This document shows positions 1 to 7,631 of a DNA stretch of 35,688 nt, one piece after another. The number at the start of each line of letters is the position of its first letter. Position 1 is the stretch's first letter. Origin of the DNA: Thermovirgaceae bacterium (GTDB lineage: Bacteria; Synergistota; Synergistia; Synergistales; Thermovirgaceae); assembly GCA_030656095.1 (NCBI GenBank), contig JAUSOU010000081.1, positions 1 to 35,688 of the forward strand, in the 5' to 3' direction. The notes below the pieces were generated by a model. The model had not been told where the DNA came from. It saw only the letters and a program-made list of their open reading frames with translations, and searched no databases. The translations under genes were made by a program, and so were the position numbers.

Positions 1-1
1 G

Positions 2-388
2 GTCGCACTGGCAGCTTATGCGGCATCGGGTGTTGCCGGTTCGAATCCGATGAAGACTGGATTCTCGGCTTGCATCATGGCCCTCGGGGGGTTTCTCATT
101 CCCTACATGTTTGTCTACAACGGGGCACTTCTCTGCAACGGGTCGCTTCTAAATATCCTCCTTGGGCTTATTCCGGCCCTGATAGGGATCATCGGGCTTG
201 CAGCAGCAGAGCAAGGTTATTTACTGCGCTCCATGAGCCTCCCCGCGAGGCTTGTTTTTGGGGCCATCCCCTTCCTGCTGATTTATCCCAGTCGCGTAGC
301 GGACCTGCTTGCGGCAGGCGTGGTCGCTGCCTATTTCTTTTATCAGAAACGCCAGCCCAAAGAGGACCTTGTCAGGGAGGAGGCATAG
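2..388 (+). CDS. TRAP transporter fused permease (TAXI-type 4TM/12TM), C-terminal part
   Basis: The gene enters from the left edge; the frame is open from base 2, so the 112-residue ORF that starts at the internal Met (base 50) is not the whole protein. The visible part has an alanine-rich helix ending in GSNPMKTGF and then MFVYN, the pattern found near the C-terminus of fused TRAP permeases of the TAXI class. These membrane proteins import carboxylates with sodium and need a separate periplasmic binding protein, presumably encoded upstream. At least two further hydrophobic helices follow, and a short charged cytoplasmic tail ends at the TAG at 386-388. The CoA-transferase gene starts two bases later, so they are very likely co-transcribed and the transporter probably brings in a short-chain or keto acid that is then activated. 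The substrate cannot be read from this fragment. Confidence 0.85.
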   Translation, partial: VALAAYAASGVAGSNPMKTGFSACIMALGGFLIPYMFVYNGALLCNGSLLNILLGLIPALIGIIGLAAAEQGYLLRSMSLPARLVFGAIPFLLIYPSRVADLLAAGVVAAYFFYQKRQPKEDLVREEA

Positions 389-390
389 AG

Positions 391-1098
391 GTGAAGAAAA
401 CTACCCCACGCCCTGTTATCAGTGCTGAAAAAGCGGTGAGCTATATTCATGACGGAATGTCCGTCATGATCGGGGGCTTCAATTACGGGGGCATTCCCTA
501 CACGCTTGTGGACGCCCTCGCTGAAAACGGGACCAAGGATCTTTACCTCATTGCCAACGATACGGCCTATGCGAACGATGAATATCCCGAAGGCATCGGG
601 CATGGAAAACTGATCGTCAATGGGCAGGTCAGGAAGGCTACAGCTTCGCACGTCGGACTGAACAGGGAAACAGGCCGCCTCTTCAACGAAGGCAAGCTGG
701 ATCTGGATCTTGTTCCTCAGGGGACTTTCGCCGAAAGGATCCGTTGCGGAGGTTTCGGCCTGGGAGGATTCCTCTCACCGACAGGTGTAGGGACGATCTA
801 CGAAGAAGGAAAGCAGATGATCGTCGTTTCAGACAAACGCTATATCATCGAATTGCCACTGAAGGCCGATGTGGCGTTGATCCGGGCATACAAGGCCGAC
901 ACTTGTGGAAATCTTGTCTATATCGGGACAAACAGGAATTTCAATCCCTTGATGGCTGCCGCCGCCGATCTTGTTTTTGCAGAAGTGGATGAAATTGTTG
1001 AGCCGGGGGAGCTCGACCCCGACTGCATCGTAACGCCGGGAATCCTTGTCGATGCCCTCGTCCTGAAAGGAGACAGCTACTATGCTTCCCGCACTTGA
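391..1098 (+). CDS. CoA-transferase family I, subunit A (3-oxoacid/acetoacetate type)
   Basis: This is a 235-residue alpha subunit of a family I CoA-transferase, which forms a heteromer with the next gene and moves CoA between acyl-CoA and a free carboxylic acid. Visible family features are the glycine-rich GGFNYGGIP near residue 30, the GGFGLGGFLSPTGVGT region in the middle, and a C-terminal half with NRNFNPLMA. Length matches the usual 215-235 residues. The start is GTG at 391: GGGAGGAG lies about eight bases upstream, and the longer frame that begins at base 70 only overlaps the TRAP gene. The gene follows the permease by two bases and overlaps subunit B by 17 bases, so the two subunits are translationally coupled. 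Acetoacetate, butyrate or another short-chain acid are all possible substrates. Confidence 0.9.
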   Translation: MKKTTPRPVISAEKAVSYIHDGMSVMIGGFNYGGIPYTLVDALAENGTKDLYLIANDTAYANDEYPEGIGHGKLIVNGQVRKATASHVGLNRETGRLFNEGKLDLDLVPQGTFAERIRCGGFGLGGFLSPTGVGTIYEEGKQMIVVSDKRYIIELPLKADVALIRAYKADTCGNLVYIGTNRNFNPLMAAAADLVFAEVDEIVEPGELDPDCIVTPGILVDALVLKGDSYYASRT

Positions 1099-1753
1099 TG
1101 ATGAGCTCGTCCGTCACCGCATCGCGAAAAGGATTGCCCTGGACCTTGAAGATCAGTCTGTGGTCAACCTCGGTATCGGTATTCCGACCCTTGTTTCCGA
1201 CTACATCCCTTTGGGTAGCAACATGGTCCTGCAAACGGAGAACGGCGTAGTCGGCGCAGGTCCGATACCCGAGGAGCCCGATCTCCGCTACATCGGTGCG
1301 GGGGGAAGGGCTCTCTCGCTGATTCCTGGTTCCTCCATCGTAGCCAGCGATTTCAGTTTCGGCCTCATCAGGGGAGGGCACCTGGATGCCACGGTTCTCG
1401 GAGCCCTGGAGGTAGATGAAGAAGGCAATCTTGCCAACTGGTGGATTCCCGGAAAGCTGGTTCCAGGAATGGGTGGCGCGATGGACCTGGTGACCGGGGC
1501 GAAAAACGTCTATGTTGCAACGGCTCACCTGGACAAGAAGGGTAGACCGAAGCTCGTCAGGAAATGCGCGCTTCCGCTTACGGGAGTCGCGGTCGTGACG
1601 ACAATCGTTACGGAATTCTGTGTCGTCCGCAGGAAGGAAGGGAAGATGATCCTCTGTGAAATCGCTCCAGAAGTTACCGTCGACGAACTGGTGGCCAATA
1701 CCGGGATGACCCTGTCCATTCCCTCCGAACCCATCCCGATGCTTGGAATGTGA
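1082..1753 (+). CDS. CoA-transferase family I, subunit B
   Basis: This 223-residue beta subunit partners the preceding gene. It carries the catalytic motif TENGVVG with Glu53; in family I enzymes this glutamate forms the covalent CoA thioester. NLGIGIPTLV near residue 30 and the GGHLDATVLGALEVD segment are standard for AtoA/ScoB-type subunits. The gene begins inside the end of subunit A (17-base overlap) and is followed 41 bases later by the thiolase start. The arrangement TRAP permease, CoA-transferase A and B, thiolase suggests activation of an imported short-chain or keto acid and its cleavage to acetyl-CoA, or the reverse condensation. The direction of flux is inference. Confidence 0.9.
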   Translation: MLPALDDELVRHRIAKRIALDLEDQSVVNLGIGIPTLVSDYIPLGSNMVLQTENGVVGAGPIPEEPDLRYIGAGGRALSLIPGSSIVASDFSFGLIRGGHLDATVLGALEVDEEGNLANWWIPGKLVPGMGGAMDLVTGAKNVYVATAHLDKKGRPKLVRKCALPLTGVAVVTTIVTEFCVVRRKEGKMILCEIAPEVTVDELVANTGMTLSIPSEPIPMLGM

Positions 1754-1794
1754 GAAGGGGCAATACTGCTGAATCGAAAGGTGGGGTCCGCATT

Positions 1795-2979
1795 ATGGGA
1801 AAACCCGTGATCCTGAGTGCCTGCCGCACGGCCGGCGGAAAATTCGGGGGAATGCTTAAGAATACCGATGCCACGGAGCTTGGGGGGCATGTCATAAGAG
1901 AAGTCCTCTCTCGCAGTGGCCTGGCCGCAGGTGACATCGGGGAAGTTGTTATGGGCAACGGGTGGCAGGCGGGTGTCGGAGCGAACCCGGCACGCATCGC
2001 CCTTTTCAAGGCCGGGCTTCCCCAGTCTATCCCGGCATTCACAGTCAACAAGCGTTGCGGTTCGGGGCTCAAGGCCGCCATGCTCATCAGCGACCGCGTG
2101 CGCCTGGGTGATATCTGCGCAGGAATCGCAGGAGGGATGGAAAGCGCCTCGAATGCCCCCTATCTTTCCCAGGATGCCCGCTGGGGGGCCCGCATGGGAG
2201 AAAAACCGCTTCTTGATGTTCTGCACAAGGACGGTTTCATGTGCCCCCTGGCAGGGATGCTGATGGGTTCGACGGCGGAGGTTCTCGTTGAGGAATTCTC
2301 GATCTCGAGGGAAGAGCAGGATAAGTTTTCTCTAGAAAGCCACAGGAAGGCCATACAGGCTGCAGACAACGGCTGGTTCACGGAAGAGATCGTTCCCGTC
2401 CCGGTTAAGGACAGGAAAAAGGGGACGATTTTCTTTGAACAGGACGAGATTCCGCTTCGAGACACGTCCATGGAGGCTCTCGCAAAACTTCCTGCGATTT
2501 TCACGAAAGACGGGACGATTACCGCGGGCTCCAGTTCTGCCCTTTGCGACGCGGGTTCTGCCGTTGTCCTTGCCGACAGCGAATGGGCGGCTGCTAACGG
2601 CTTCAATCCTCTCGCCGAAATACTCGGATATGCTCCGGGAGCTCTCGATGCCCTCCACATGGGGCTAGGGCCCACCGTGGCGATCCCGAAGGCCCTGGAA
2701 AAGGCGAGGCTGTCTCTGGAAGACATGGAAATCATCGAAATCAACGAGGCTTTTGCCGCACAGGTCATTGCCTGCCACCGCGCCATGCCCTTCGACATGG
2801 ACAAGCTGAACCTCCACGGCGGAGCCGTTGCTCTTGGCCATCCCATAGGGGCTACTGGCACAAAAATCCTAGCGACCCTGCTTTACGCACTGAAAACCCA
2901 TGATAAGGAAATCGGGTTGGCCAGTGCTTGTATCGGAGGAGGGCAAGGCGTTGCCATGGTGATCAAGAGGCTTTCCTGA
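1795..2979 (+). CDS. acetyl-CoA acetyltransferase (thiolase, AtoB/ThlA-like)
   Basis: A 394-residue thiolase, the usual family length. It catalyses thiolytic cleavage of acetoacetyl-CoA to two acetyl-CoA, or the reverse condensation. The three active-site signatures are present: nucleophile Cys88 in NKRCGSGLKA, NEAF near residue 317, His349 in GHPIGATG, and the acid/base Cys379 in CIGGGQG. One deviation is TAGSSSALCDAG near 243-254, where most thiolases have TAGNASGINDGA. I chose ATG 1795 over the longer frame at 1750 because it gives the canonical MGKPVILSACRTA start and has a purine-rich AAGGTGG upstream. It is the last gene of the TRAP/CoA-transferase unit and a terminator follows about 200 bases downstream. 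Confidence 0.93.
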   Translation: MGKPVILSACRTAGGKFGGMLKNTDATELGGHVIREVLSRSGLAAGDIGEVVMGNGWQAGVGANPARIALFKAGLPQSIPAFTVNKRCGSGLKAAMLISDRVRLGDICAGIAGGMESASNAPYLSQDARWGARMGEKPLLDVLHKDGFMCPLAGMLMGSTAEVLVEEFSISREEQDKFSLESHRKAIQAADNGWFTEEIVPVPVKDRKKGTIFFEQDEIPLRDTSMEALAKLPAIFTKDGTITAGSSSALCDAGSAVVLADSEWAAANGFNPLAEILGYAPGALDALHMGLGPTVAIPKALEKARLSLEDMEIIEINEAFAAQVIACHRAMPFDMDKLNLHGGAVALGHPIGATGTKILATLLYALKTHDKEIGLASACIGGGQGVAMVIKRLS

Positions 2980-3181
2980 TCGAGTTGTTCCGGAAGGATG
3001 GTTTGGCTGTTGAGCTGCTCGCCCTGTCGGGCAAAGATACCCGGCAGAAGCCACGTGGCGGCGCACGAAGCGTTCGAAATTATCCTCGGAACGCTGAACG
3101 ACAAGGAACAGATCGTCCGATAGTACGCTCCTCTGCAGAGGAGTAGCCGGATTACACGGCTTCGAACAGAATGATGAAAGA

Positions 3182-3208
3182 CCTCCCTTGAAGGGGAGGC
3201 CCTTTTTT
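3182..3208 (+). terminator. rho-independent terminator of the thiolase operon
   Basis: CCTCCC pairs with GGGAGG across a short loop and is followed by six T residues. It lies on the plus strand downstream of the thiolase and ends that transcription unit. About 200 bases of leader-like sequence without a clear gene separate it from the thiolase stop. Confidence 0.75.
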
Positions 3209-3616
3209 ATCGTGTGTGTTAAGGGAAGTCGGCGTGGGAGTGGTTGGAGTGGGGGATGTTGGAAGAGGGACGGCTAGTTTCTCATGGGGAGTTTATTTCT
3301 ATGGGATAGGCTTCAATCACCCATGCATATAGCGGTTAATAATGCGGAAGAATTAACCTGTTGGCCATTTGTAGAGGTTCCCATCGAAGCAACTTCCTTC
3401 TTTCTTGGACTTAAGACCATTAAAAATGAAATTTAGACTATTCATTGTCAATCACAGCTGTCCAAAATAAATGGGAAATAGAAGTACGACCCAGTAACCG
3501 CAACGCGCCAGAGTGGTTTATGAAAGGGTGAAAGGGGGGGCAAAATGAATATCGGTTCTCTGAATGGAAGGGACAGACAACAGGAGATCATAACCTGCTG
3601 CTTCCGGGAATTTAAA
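3209..3616. other. AT-richer intergenic stretch, no confident gene
   Basis: About 400 bases with visibly lower GC than the neighbours. The only gene-like object is a 54-codon plus-strand frame (3545-3709) preceded by a run of seven G. Its second half lies antisense to the VanZ gene and I recognise nothing in its translation, so I do not call it. I see no RNA gene or clear terminator here. Low GC and absence of features are consistent with eroded sequence between two transcription units. Confidence 0.4.
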
Positions 3617-3976
3617 TTAATGAAAAAGGCAACGCCTGAGAACAAAGCCGACCCCGGATCCTGCAAAAAATCCCAGCATGTCAGCTATGAAATCCATTAC
3701 CTCCCCTGATCTGTAAGGCACGAACACCTGGATCACCTCGGATCCCAAAGCGACAAGTAAAAGCACCAGGAAGACCGTCTTCCTGGAAGCCGCCTCCGTT
3801 GCGGTCGGAAAGAGCGACAGAATGAAAAAGACACCGAAGTGAGCGATCTTGTCACCCATATCGATAGCGGATAAGGGTGTTCTGCCAATAGGCATTATCG
3901 AGATCAAGAGAAATGCTATTATCCCGGCCACCCAAACTGTCCTGAGAAACCATATCGGGATGTTCCTTAAAGTCAT
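3617..3976 (-). CDS. VanZ-like family membrane protein
   Basis: A 119-residue protein with four predicted transmembrane helices, at about residues 8-28, 43-60, 68-86 and 95-113. The pattern GDKIAHFGVFFILS followed later by SEVIQVFVPYRSGEVMDFIADMLG is typical of the VanZ-like family: the DK..H motif, then E..Q...RS.....D...N/D..G. The founding member affects teicoplanin resistance, but most members have no known function. The start at 3976 has GGAAGG about ten bases upstream. It is monocistronic, as the next minus-strand gene (ferredoxin) ends 172 bases upstream. Confidence 0.8.
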   Translation of the reverse strand: MTLRNIPIWFLRTVWVAGIIAFLLISIMPIGRTPLSAIDMGDKIAHFGVFFILSLFPTATEAASRKTVFLVLLLVALGSEVIQVFVPYRSGEVMDFIADMLGFFAGSGVGFVLRRCLFH

Positions 3977-4148
3977 ATTATTGTGTCCTTCCCATGGAGA
4001 ACCACGGATTCTTCATCAAGGCCAGCAGATGGAGATGTTTACAATATCCGGTCAGGTTTTCTTTTTTGAAATACATGCCGATGCGGATAAAAAAGAGGGG
4101 TCTCTTCCTTTCGGAAGCGGCCCCTCGGCATTTCAGCGTCCTTGCAGA

Positions 4149-4322
4149 CTACTGGGAGATAGCGCTGACCGGGCAGACCGCTACGCATGCCCCGCACTCA
4201 ACGCATGTGTCGGGGTCAACGTGGGCCTTGCCGTCTTCCATGCTGATCGCGGAAACGGGGCACGTTCCAACGCAAGCCTCGCATCCTACACAGGTATCCT
4301 TGTCGACGACTGCCTTTGCCAT
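4149..4322 (-). CDS. 2[4Fe-4S] ferredoxin
   Basis: A 57-residue bacterial-type ferredoxin with two CxxCxxCxxxCP motifs, CVGCEACVGTCP and CVECGACVAVCP, which bind two [4Fe-4S] clusters. It is a low-potential electron carrier in the cytoplasm of anaerobes. The start is the ATG at 4322, with an excellent AAGGAGGG seven bases upstream. The 28-residue extension of the longer frame (to 4406) has no family similarity and is rejected. It stands alone; its redox partner is not in the window. Confidence 0.95.
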   Translation of the reverse strand: MAKAVVDKDTCVGCEACVGTCPVSAISMEDGKAHVDPDTCVECGACVAVCPVSAISQ

Positions 4323-4416
4323 TCGATAGTCCCTCCTTGTTTGGGGTTGTACTTTGACTATACACTGAACGCCGTTCATTTTAGCGCAAATGCTCTGGAC
4401 GCTCAAGGATTGAACC

Positions 4417-4442
4417 CGTGAATTGTCAACCGTGAATCGTAG
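4417..4442. repeat. heptameric tandem repeat, CGTGAAT type
   Basis: Units of seven bases, CGTGAAT, TGTCAAC, CGTGAAT and CGTAGGG, lie in register between the ferredoxin and the NTF2-like gene. A second array of the same type is found at 16287-16326, upstream of the cysteine-rich protein gene. Confidence 0.5.
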
Positions 4443-4548
4443 GGTCCGGGGCTTTCTGTAATCTCGACCGTAGCTGAGGGATCTGGGTTAAGTTTCCCGA
4501 TTAACGGATCGCGATTAACGGGTTCTGCCTTTACCGTTCACTGAACTG

Positions 4549-4554
4549 TATAAT
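4549..4554 (+). promoter_or_regulatory. -10 element for the NTF2-like gene
   Basis: A perfect TATAAT lies 35 bases upstream of the start codon of the NTF2-like gene. No convincing -35 hexamer is at the right distance; the best (TGCCTT at 4526, spacer 17) is poor. Confidence 0.4.
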
Positions 4555-4589
4555 AAGCTCGGATAATTATCTGAAAGGTGGTGCCTTAA

Positions 4590-5063
4590 ATGCCGAAACA
4601 GGGACAATCCCCAGAAAAAGAGATCATGTCGGTCCTCGACAGGAATCTGAAGAGCATTTGGGACGCCGATGTCGCGACCTATCGGCGCACGACCGCCGAG
4701 GACTGCTCGTTCTTCGAGTGGTACATCTCGCCGCAGAGGATCGACGGACTGGACTTTCACCTCAGGGAACTGAGGGTTCACCGGATGGTGGTAGGCGGAG
4801 GCCCGGACCCGCTTGAAGAGGACGAGCAGCTTTTCGAACACGAGATACTCCAGCCGAGGGTTCAGATATACGGCTCCTGTGCTATTGCCACCTTCACCCT
4901 CATGGTGAGAGCTGTGTTTCCCGGAAAGATAGTCCGCAAGAGCCATAACGAGACGCGGGTCTTCAACAACTTCGGCACGGAGGACGAGCCGGACTGGAAA
5001 CTCGTGCACTGCCATAAGTCGCCCATCGCCACCCCCGAAAGCATGTCCGTTCTCAGGAGCTGA
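4590..5063 (+). CDS. NTF2-like / SnoaL-like superfamily protein (DUF4440 or CaMKII-association-type fold)
   Basis: A 157-residue soluble protein without signal peptide. An N-terminal helix (EIMSVLDRNLKSIWDADVATYRRTTAEDCSFFE) is followed by alternating strands that end with TRVFNNFGTEDEPDWKLVHCHKSPI. This order, and the W-K-x-V-H-x-H-x-S end, is characteristic of the association domain of calcium/calmodulin-dependent kinase and related NTF2-like cone folds. Bacterial members are usually small enzymes or ligand-binding proteins of unknown substrate. The start at 4590 follows AAGGTGG by about nine bases. It is monocistronic, and an array of heptameric repeats begins directly after the stop codon. 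Confidence 0.75.
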   Translation: MPKQGQSPEKEIMSVLDRNLKSIWDADVATYRRTTAEDCSFFEWYISPQRIDGLDFHLRELRVHRMVVGGGPDPLEEDEQLFEHEILQPRVQIYGSCAIATFTLMVRAVFPGKIVRKSHNETRVFNNFGTEDEPDWKLVHCHKSPIATPESMSVLRS

Positions 5064-5110
5064 CGAGGCAGGGAGGCAGGAGGCAGGAGACAGGAGGCAG
5101 GAGACAGGAA
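5064..5110. repeat. heptameric tandem repeat, GAGRCAG type, directly after a stop codon
   Basis: Six units of GAGGCAG/GAGACAG with a strict seven-base period start right after the stop of the NTF2-like gene. Similar arrays in other orientations follow the YitT gene (5297-5330) and overlap the end of the thioesterase gene (16466-16496). Confidence 0.75.
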
Positions 5111-5151
5111 ATTCAAAACCTTATAAAACAGGCAAGATATAGAGAGCAAAG

Positions 5152-5222
5152 CCTGTCGTTCCGACCACAAGGGGACGAAATCCCCGCATCGGCGATGGCC
5201 AATAAAGGGTAGAAATCTGGTT
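5152..5222. repeat. possible dispersed intergenic repeat (copy A)
   Basis: The segment begins CTGTCGTTCCGA, has an internal GGGGA/TCCCC inverted match, and ends ATCTGGTTT. Copy B at 16354-16402 shares CTGTCATCCCGA at its start and ATCTGGTTT at its end. Both copies lie beside heptamer arrays. Similarity in the middle is weak. Confidence 0.35.
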
Positions 5223-5296
5223 TAAAACTTTGGAAGCAGGGCCAAACCTTTGGGCAAAAAACAACGATATTTACAGAAGTTTTGTTTTTGGATTTT

Positions 5297-5330
5297 CCTG
5301 TATCCTGATGCCTGCCGCCTGTGTCCTTTG
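5297..5330. repeat. heptameric repeat, CCTGNNN type, directly 3' of yitT-family gene
   Basis: Four units beginning CCTG and a fifth beginning CCTT repeat with a seven-base period. On the minus strand they read CAGG-based units like the 5064 array. The array ends five bases from the stop codon (5335) of the minus-strand YitT-family gene. Confidence 0.65.
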
Positions 5331-5334
5331 TTCT

Positions 5335-6222
5335 TTACAGTGCCTTCCAGTTCTTGAACCCCTTACCCAAAACCTCCGAGGCGTCGGAGATGATCATGAA
5401 AGCCTTGGGGTCGTGAACGGACAGATGGCGTTTCAGGTCCATCGTCTGGCGCGGCGTGAGGACGCAGAGCAGGGCGGGGCGTTCCTGGTGAGTGTATCCG
5501 CCCTCTCCGTGAAGGATCGTCACTCCGCGGTGGAGTTCATTTGTGATGAAGTCGGCGGTCTCCTGGGGTGAGTTGCTGATTACGAAGACCTGCCGTCTGC
5601 GGTCGAACGAGCGCAGAACGTTGTCGGTGACAAGGGCGTTCGCGAAGATGCTGACCAGGCCGTAGATGGCGCTCTCCAGCCCGACGATAAAGACAGAAAC
5701 TCCCAGGATCACAAGGTTGATGTAGAAGGTGAATTGTCCCACCTCGACTCCGTATCGTTTGCGAAGAGCCACTACGAGAATATCCGTTCCTCCGAGGGAA
5801 CTCCCCGAACGAAGCACCAGTCCGCTCCCAAGCCCCTTGACGGTTCCGGCCAGGATAGCTGCGAGCAGCCGTTCATTGAGAAGAGGGTAGGGCATGCCTT
5901 CGAACAGCTTCAGGAGGATGGTCAGCAGGATTACCGCGTAGACCGTCCATCCTATGAAGCGTCGAGACAGCTCACGCAGGCCCCACAGGAGAAGGATCAG
6001 ATTGGCGATGCCCACAACCCATGCCGGGGATATTCCGAAGGCGTAACTGGACAGAACGGCTATTCCGGAGACTCCTGAATCAGGGAACCGGTAGGGAATG
6101 GTAAGAGACATTATCCCGAAAGCCACAATAGTGGTTCCGAAAGTCATGAGCAAGAACGTGGGCAGTTCCTGACGCACCGCGGAGAATCCGCGAAGAAAAG
6201 TCTTTTTCAGGTTAAATTCCAT
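5335..6222 (-). CDS. YitT family membrane protein (DUF161 + DUF2179)
   Basis: A 295-residue protein with five to six transmembrane helices in residues 20-200 (DUF161, with the family motif PDSGVSGIAVLSSYAFGISPAW near 47 and GSSLGGTDILVVALRKRYG near 139). A cytoplasmic DUF2179 domain follows in residues 205-290 (QVFVISN, ITNELHRGVTILHGEGGYT, DPKAFMIISDASEVLGKGF). The molecular function of this widespread family is not settled. There is no ribosome-binding site at a normal distance. Instead TTGAAC-17 bp-TATAAT ends six bases before the ATG, so the mRNA is probably leaderless. The next Met is too deep in the first conserved region to be the start. Confidence 0.9.
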   Translation of the reverse strand: MEFNLKKTFLRGFSAVRQELPTFLLMTFGTTIVAFGIMSLTIPYRFPDSGVSGIAVLSSYAFGISPAWVVGIANLILLLWGLRELSRRFIGWTVYAVILLTILLKLFEGMPYPLLNERLLAAILAGTVKGLGSGLVLRSGSSLGGTDILVVALRKRYGVEVGQFTFYINLVILGVSVFIVGLESAIYGLVSIFANALVTDNVLRSFDRRRQVFVISNSPQETADFITNELHRGVTILHGEGGYTHQERPALLCVLTPRQTMDLKRHLSVHDPKAFMIISDASEVLGKGFKNWKAL

Positions 6223-6228
6223 ACTCGA

Positions 6229-6257
6229 ATTATAAGCCCTCTTATGTCCCTGTTCAA
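6229..6257 (-). promoter_or_regulatory. sigma70-type promoter giving a leaderless yitT-family mRNA
   Basis: On the minus strand TTGAAC (6257-6252), a 17-base spacer and a perfect TATAAT (6234-6229) are followed by only six bases before the ATG at 6222. Transcription would start at or next to the A of the start codon. Confidence 0.7.
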
Positions 6258-6320
6258 AGAAAAGGGCCGCTTCATGTTACAATTATGGCCGATTTCAATA
6301 TATAAGGGGGCATTTTTCAG

Positions 6321-6764
6321 ATGCAGATGCCGATGCAGATAAGCCTGGACGAGATTCTGTCCATGCTTCTGGCAAGAGTGGATAATCTTGCATTCAACGA
6401 CGAGAATATCAAGACCAAGTTCAATATCCTTGCCCGCGCCATGTACAAAAAGGGTCTGATCACCGACGAGGACATTACCGACTCTATACGCGAGGAGCAC
6501 CGCATCCTCAAGGAGCTCGGCGTGATCCAGGAGATGCCTGCCGATGACGTCATCCTCACCATAGCGGAAGGCATTCTGCAGTGGGTCAAGGGCGATGTGG
6601 AAGCCATCAAGAAGGCGATGGCGGAGTACGAGAAGAAGGTCCAGGAGATCTCGAAACAGCAGGCGGGAAAACCCAGGATCGACGTGGCCTCGCCGGCCGT
6701 GCTTCATCAGTTGAACAAGCTCAGCGGCAAGAATCCCCGGGGCGGTGGAAAGCTGATCCTCTAA
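6321..6764 (+). CDS. conserved-looking protein of unknown function, 147 residues
   Basis: I do not recognise a family. The protein is soluble, highly charged and mostly helical. Residues 1-50 form amphipathic helices with a Met/Gln-rich start. KKGLITDEDITDSIREEHRILKELG (about 43-67) resembles a short helical pairing domain, and residues 85-115 (WVKGDVEAIKKAMAEYEKKVQEISKQ) look like a coiled coil. The tail is basic and glycine-rich (GKNPRGGGKLIL). It could be an adaptor or assembly factor; that is only a guess. The start has AAGGGGG ten bases upstream, and a strong terminator follows 22 bases after the stop, so it is monocistronic and probably well expressed. Confidence 0.75.
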   Translation: MQMPMQISLDEILSMLLARVDNLAFNDENIKTKFNILARAMYKKGLITDEDITDSIREEHRILKELGVIQEMPADDVILTIAEGILQWVKGDVEAIKKAMAEYEKKVQEISKQQAGKPRIDVASPAVLHQLNKLSGKNPRGGGKLIL

Positions 6765-6785
6765 ATCGTTTCGTATGTTGTTTAT

Positions 6786-6814
6786 GGGTCCCGGCTTGTG
6801 CCGGGGCCCTTTTT
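6786..6814 (+). terminator. rho-independent terminator of the 147-residue gene
   Basis: GGGTCCCGGC pairs with GCCGGGGCCC (one G-T pair) around a TTGT loop and is followed by five T. It lies just after the 147-residue gene and upstream of the prepilin peptidase gene. Confidence 0.85.
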
Positions 6815-6848
6815 GCAGATTCTGCAAAAGCCGCCGGGAGGTTGTGAA

Positions 6849-7631
6849 TTGTCCTTGATCGTTTTCGCTGTGTTCATCTTTTTTTCGGCCGCGCTGGGTG
6901 CAAGCATGGGATCCTTCCTCAACGTGGTCGCGAGCCGGACTGTGGAGGAGCGCTCCTGGTGGGGGGAAGAGCGCTCCTCCTGCGACAGCTGCGGAAGAAA
7001 ATTGACCGCCACGGAGCTTGTACCCATAGTCTCCTGGCTTGTCCTGCGGCGGGGGTGCCGGTCCTGCGGCGCGAAGATCCCCCTCAGGTACCTGGGCGTG
7101 GAAGCCGCGGGCGCGGCCATCGGGGCGCTTCTGGCATGGAGATGGGGTTTTTCAGTTACCTTGATCTTTGCCGCTGCAATAGCTTCGGGGCTCTTTCTCA
7201 ACGCACTGACGGATCTTTACGGGGGCCATGTTTACGACCTGTTCGCCTTGGGGCTCGGGGGTGCGGGGATGCTTATGAGGATCGGCGGCGGATTCCCGGG
7301 GCTGACCGACGGATTACTGGGGGCACTGCTGGGTTTCGGCGTCATCGCAGTGATCATCATCGCCAGCCGGGGCGGGATGGGCTGGGGAGACGCGAGCCTG
7401 ATGGCTGGCACCGGTGCGGCCCTTGGGTGGCAGTTGACGGCCTGGGCTCTCTACACGGGTTTCATGATCGGGGGAGCGATCGCCCTTGGCCTTCTGGCTT
7501 CCGGGCGGATAAAGAGAAAAGACGCCATTCCTCTGGGGCCGTTCCTCGCGTTGGGAGGGATCGTCTCCATCGTTACCGGGCCATGGTTTTTTTCCCTTTT
7601 CGGCATTGCTGTCAGATGGCCCTGGTACTAG
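6849..7631 (+). CDS. prepilin leader peptidase / N-methyltransferase (A24 family)
   Basis: A 260-residue membrane aspartic protease of the PilD/GspO type, which cleaves the leader of type IV prepilins and methylates the new N-terminus. Visible features: GASMGSFLNVVASR in the N-terminal methyltransferase region, a zinc-binding pair CxxC (45/48 and 70/73), catalytic aspartates in TDLYGGHVYD (Asp122 or Asp130) and in GGMGWGDASLM (Asp181), and six to eight helices. I chose TTG at 6849: GGGAGGT is six bases upstream, whereas the ATG at 6798 falls in the terminator hairpin of the preceding gene and adds a non-membrane extension. No pilus genes are nearby. Its 3' end overlaps the convergent hydrolase gene by four bases. 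Confidence 0.9.
   Translation: MSLIVFAVFIFFSAALGASMGSFLNVVASRTVEERSWWGEERSSCDSCGRKLTATELVPIVSWLVLRRGCRSCGAKIPLRYLGVEAAGAAIGALLAWRWGFSVTLIFAAAIASGLFLNALTDLYGGHVYDLFALGLGGAGMLMRIGGGFPGLTDGLLGALLGFGVIAVIIIASRGGMGWGDASLMAGTGAALGWQLTAWALYTGFMIGGAIALGLLASGRIKRKDAIPLGPFLALGGIVSIVTGPWFFSLFGIAVRWPWY

Noticed and set aside
941-1528. 195-codon minus-strand frame
   Set aside because: Antisense to both CoA-transferase subunits, which have clear family motifs.
2980-3146. Short frames after the thiolase, one ending with AAHEAFEIILGTLNDKE
   Set aside because: It could be a gene remnant, but it has no start, no usable length and no recognised family.
3545-3709. 54-codon plus-strand frame after a G-rich stretch
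   Set aside because: Half of it is antisense to the VanZ-like gene and no family is recognisable; the G run sits only four bases from the ATG.
5064-5110. CRISPR array
   Set aside because: The repeats are seven bases long, contiguous and without spacers; no cas gene is near.
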